From: Dendrophyllia cribrosa | Taxonomy: Eukaryota > Cnidaria > Anthozoa > Scleractinia > Dendrophylliidae | DNA: 64,000 bases | Assembly (NCBI GenBank): GCA_024195265.1 | Contig: JAJLRJ010000011.1 | Span: 3,626,866 to 3,690,865 of the forward strand | Direction of reading: 5' to 3' | Shown: piece by piece, positions 60,831 through 64,000 of the stretch | Numbering within the stretch: position 1 is the first letter of the stretch | How the letters are laid out: each line of letters starts with the position of its first letter | Position numbers and translations under genes: made by a program | Notes under the pieces: model-generated | The model's input: the letters and a program-made list of their open reading frames with translations, nothing else | Database searches by the model: none | What the model was told of the DNA's origin: nothing

Positions 60831-61306
60831 CCATTATGATACTAATTTAGCCATTTTGTAGTTCTTTTAGTTTCGTTTTTATACTTTGCTTGTGGAGGAA
60901 GATCACTCAGCTTTTAAGATATTTATACCATCTTCTCCACACCACTGCTGTTACTAAGGAAACGTTAATGAACCAAGGCAAAATTAGAAGGGTTCTGTGG
61001 AGTCATCAGAGCATAAGGGGGACAATATCTCTCTCCCCCGCCCTTAATTTCACTAGGATGCTGATTTTTGGCAAGCGGGTGTTCTTCGTCATGTCCTTTC
61101 CGAATATCTAATCAAATCCCATAATTTCTCAAATTTAGTTTTTTGTTGCGTCATCACTTTAGTACTCTATTCAACCTATTTTAAAAAATTCATCTACTTT
61201 AATACATTGTGATAGTTCAGTCTAATATAACAGTTTATAAAATGACAAGTTTTAGAGTGCACTAACTATGTCAATTACAGTACAGTGAATTGATTCTTAA
61301 TTTCAG

Positions 61307-63031
61307 GATCTGACCAGGAAAATAAGAATGAATGTGGTGGCTCTTATTTACGGCCTTTTTGCTACTATATCACTGGTGCCTATTTGTGTCCATGGGCAAG
61401 TTTACTATCAGGTAATTATTAAATACTTCGAACTGTTATGTCATTTTTTATTTAATACTTTGTTGGTCTAAAGCCTCGTTATGGATGCGTTCTTTGTTTG
61501 CAACAAGGTTTAAAAACTACTTAAATGTTCACTGATGAAAGGGACAGTATCCCGGTTCAAATATCATGTTTTCATCATCACGACCAGGGGAGGTTGCTTT
61601 AAGCTTGCTTTATTATCATAAAATAGGAAGAAAAAATCCGCCAAAAGTGATGAACGCAAAGAAATCAGGACCACTGACTGTAAGTTTCGGAAAAACTTAG
61701 TATAGCATGCCGGAGCAGTGGTGAAATACAATTGTGTTGGTTTTAAGGTCATGTACTCAAACGAAAAAACCATGCCGGGATGCTAACCAAAACCCTTAGC
61801 TATCCTTGAAAGATTGACTGTTCCCAGTGTAGTTCTTTTATAAGTGAAAGAGGGCGGAAGGTAAGATAACCCAGGAATTTGGGACAAGTTTTCTTGTTGG
61901 GGTCACGAAGACGTTGCTACTCGAGCCAACAAAGTCGTCACTTCGCCAGGAGAATCTTGAAAGGATTCGCAGTCCAAACTTCGGCATATGTGGTAATTGT
62001 AAAAATGGAGAAGACTGAGGACGGACAATTTTTGACGATAAAAATTTCAAATTTTATAGAAACGTTTATACAGTTTATACATTTTGTTTCAATACTTGTT
62101 TTTTTTTTTTAAGGCAAAACCGGATTGAACGTTGCAGACAGGGTGAATAATTTAAAGTTGACCTCGCCGTAAATTGCTTTCGATCGCTATTGCCTTGTGA
62201 TTTCATCCCAGATCGCCGGTTATCGCCAACGATGGCTTGATCGTACGATCACTTACTCCATTAATTGTCCATAGCGCTTTACTGTATAAAAAGCATTAAA
62301 TCAAAATGAATACGAACGACTTATGTACTAAAAATAAATATATTTTTACATTATCAGGCAGAAAGAAGTACTCAGCAAATGCACATGACAGAAAATTGGA
62401 GGAGTTGGCAATGGTATCTCGTGAGTACCATAGTTCTTTGAAGGACATGTATTTAGAGCTGTAAATTAATAAAGGGGACGTGTATTTCCGGTTTGTGGGG
62501 TAAAACCTTTACAACCTCTAACTCAGAAACTAAACTTGAAGATAGAGTAATTTAATCTTAAAGTAATTGACTTTTGTAATTTTCTAACCATCAAGGCACA
62601 TATGAAATAGATGCTATTACTTCATCAAGGGTTACATTTGACTGTTTGACAGTCTTTGAATGACTATAACAAACCGGTGACCCTCACACTCACAGATCGA
62701 ATTAAAATTTTTAAAGACTCTTTAACTGATGTTAGTTTTGAGGAAAGAGTTAAGCTGAAGAACAGGAGCCCTCGAAATAACAATAAAAGTGTATCGGAAA
62801 TTGAGTTGTAAGCTAGGCATGGGAGAGCACAAAGCGATTTTGTAACAAATATTCGCAGCCTATAGTTGAAAATTTAATTCGCAAAAATGACTTTTTCATT
62901 AACAGAAAGACACAGATGTTTCAATGCATGTGAAATCAGCTTGGCTAGCTAATTACACGGGCAAAGGGATTCTTGTGGCTGTGGTAGACGATGGAGTAAA
63001 GATTGACCATCCTGACTTGAAGTCGAACTTT
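61307..63031 (+). CDS. Secreted kexin/subtilisin-like serine protease, first exons (host gene, runs off the window)
   Basis: Exon 61307-61411 begins after a TTTCAG acceptor, with ATG at 61328 and a signal peptide (NVVALIYGLFATISLVPICV after Met). Exon 62358-62420 adds AERSTQQMHMTENWRSWQWY-Leu. Exon 62906-63031 encodes SAWLANYTGKGILVAVVDDG followed by VKIDHPDL, the catalytic Asp region of S8 subtilases in the proprotein-convertase style (WQWYL lead-in). All junctions are GT-AG and phase 0. The His and Ser of the triad lie beyond the window or in unseen exons. Between signal peptide and catalytic domain only ~23 residues are visible. The usual ~80-residue inhibitory pro-domain is therefore either absent or encoded in an exon I missed in the 61412-62357 intron. 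Confidence 0.75.
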
Positions 63032-63103
63032 GTAAGTCCATGTAATCACATATTTACAATGTATGTCATTTAGGAGTACACTACTAGCAGAAGGCCAGGA
63101 CAA

Positions 63104-63460
63104 CGCTGAATGTAAACGCTGAATAACGCTGAACGGTCATCGGTGCGAAACGCGGACGACCGCGTGGGAACCGGCACCGACTGTGGCGAGTTACTTAAAA
63201 TGGCCGGCATTTATGGGGTTTTCCCGTACCATAAACAAACCGTTGGTTAAGCACCATGTTGCGTGGTTAAGGAAAGTCTCTGTGTGTTTTTTGGACAGCC
63301 ATTACAATATTGTATCTAATTTCATTTGGAAGAAATTTTGTTTTCATCGGTAAAAGCGTGAAATTTTGGCTTAAACCGGCGAGATTTTAGTAAGTGCACC
63401 ACAAGGAAAGCAGTGACATAACAAACATGTGCAGTGCGTTATTCAGCGTCGTCAGGGGTC
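63104..63460. repeat. Possible MITE in the protease intron
   Basis: ACGCTGAATAACGCTGAAC near 63115-63135 is mirrored by GTGCGTTATTCAGCGTC near 63433-63450. The spacing (~350 bp) suits a MITE, but the ends are not precise. The rest of the intron to 64000 shows no further exon that I can recognise. Confidence 0.4.
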
Positions 63461-64000
63461 AGTAGGTTTATATTTGCCACTGAAATAAAAAGAGGCTAAT
63501 TTAAAAAAGATTAGCTCTCCTTTATTTGACTTTTATTCACGGGTCTGATCGCAGGTTACTGTGGAGATCGCTACAAAAATTTCATCACTGATAATTGCCA
63601 CTGCACGTGTAAACTGGCCGTTTAGCATACTCATAGTTTTAAATTGGCTGCCTGAACAAAAGCGTCTTTTTCAAATCAGCGTCGTAATTTTAAATAGAAT
63701 TTAACGAAAATGTGAAGTTCTTTAGAGATCTGCTTCAAACATGAGGAAAAATAAAAATTCAAAAGTTACTATTCATCAAAAAATGTATGGCAGACGGTAT
63801 ACCCACCAGTCATAAGTTTTTGACTGAATCTCAAATTTCTAAATTAACGCGCGTTTAGTTTACAACTAATCAGTTTAGGAACTTAACAGTTTTCTAAATT
63901 CAGTAAGGGGAATCTGTACGACGATAAAAAATATTGAAAATATCAGGCTGTGAGATTGATATGGATTCGTTTTGTAAAAATTATTTAGCTTCTGGTAATA

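Overview
The window is metazoan nuclear DNA. Host genes have small exons with GT-AG introns, the spacers are AT-rich, and many classes of transposable element are present. The repeat and element repertoire suggests a cnidarian, probably an anthozoan, but I could not test this. All homology calls were made by eye from motifs; no search was run.

Three Polinton/Maverick-like (adintovirus-like) elements dominate. Element A (1 to ~4294) enters from the left edge with an integrase 3' end, a frameshifted protein-primed type DNA polymerase B on the minus strand, and a 163-bp palindromic terminus. Element B (~19510-24401 plus 42107-42884) lacks its virion half. It keeps a small membrane-protein cassette, a DDE integrase and a polymerase of the same type as A. 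Element C (24402-42101, 17.7 kb) is complete end to end and sits inside the polymerase gene of B, flanked by the 5-bp direct repeat GTTTC. C encodes about 18 proteins: a polymerase fused to a nuclease-like region, integrase, packaging ATPase, double-jelly-roll type major capsid protein, penton-like minor capsid protein, YqaJ-type exonuclease, a zinc-ribbon VLTF3-like protein, C2H2 zinc-finger proteins and several conserved membrane or coiled-coil proteins. Five C genes carry a frameshift or nonsense codon (integrase, ATPase, major capsid, the ~600-aa virion-type protein and the 38345 gene), so this copy is decaying although its 1255-codon polymerase is open.

Four features of the element family stand out. 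First, all three elements end in a long palindrome beginning 5'-AGTAG. Second, B and C share the integrase and neighbouring small genes but carry unrelated polymerases, joined at an identical 25-bp tail-to-tail overlap with integrase. Third, replication-type genes are preceded by a CCAATTGAAGAAA box, while virion-type genes have only a TATATATA box. Fourth, no separate adenain-type protease is visible.

The region between A and B (4.3-19.5 kb) is mostly non-coding host DNA with MITEs, inverted tandem arrays, long G/C homopolymers, a split tRNA-like SINE and transposon-protein remnants. The right part (43-64 kb) carries two convincing host genes: a secreted BRICHOS protein with a cysteine-rich C-terminus (minus strand, six exons, 48665-53373) and the start of a secreted kexin/subtilisin-like protease (plus strand, from 61328). 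Among these lie LINE reverse-transcriptase fragments, several MITEs, a 56-bp satellite and two copies of a larger repeat, each interrupted by a different insertion so that each serves as the other's empty site.
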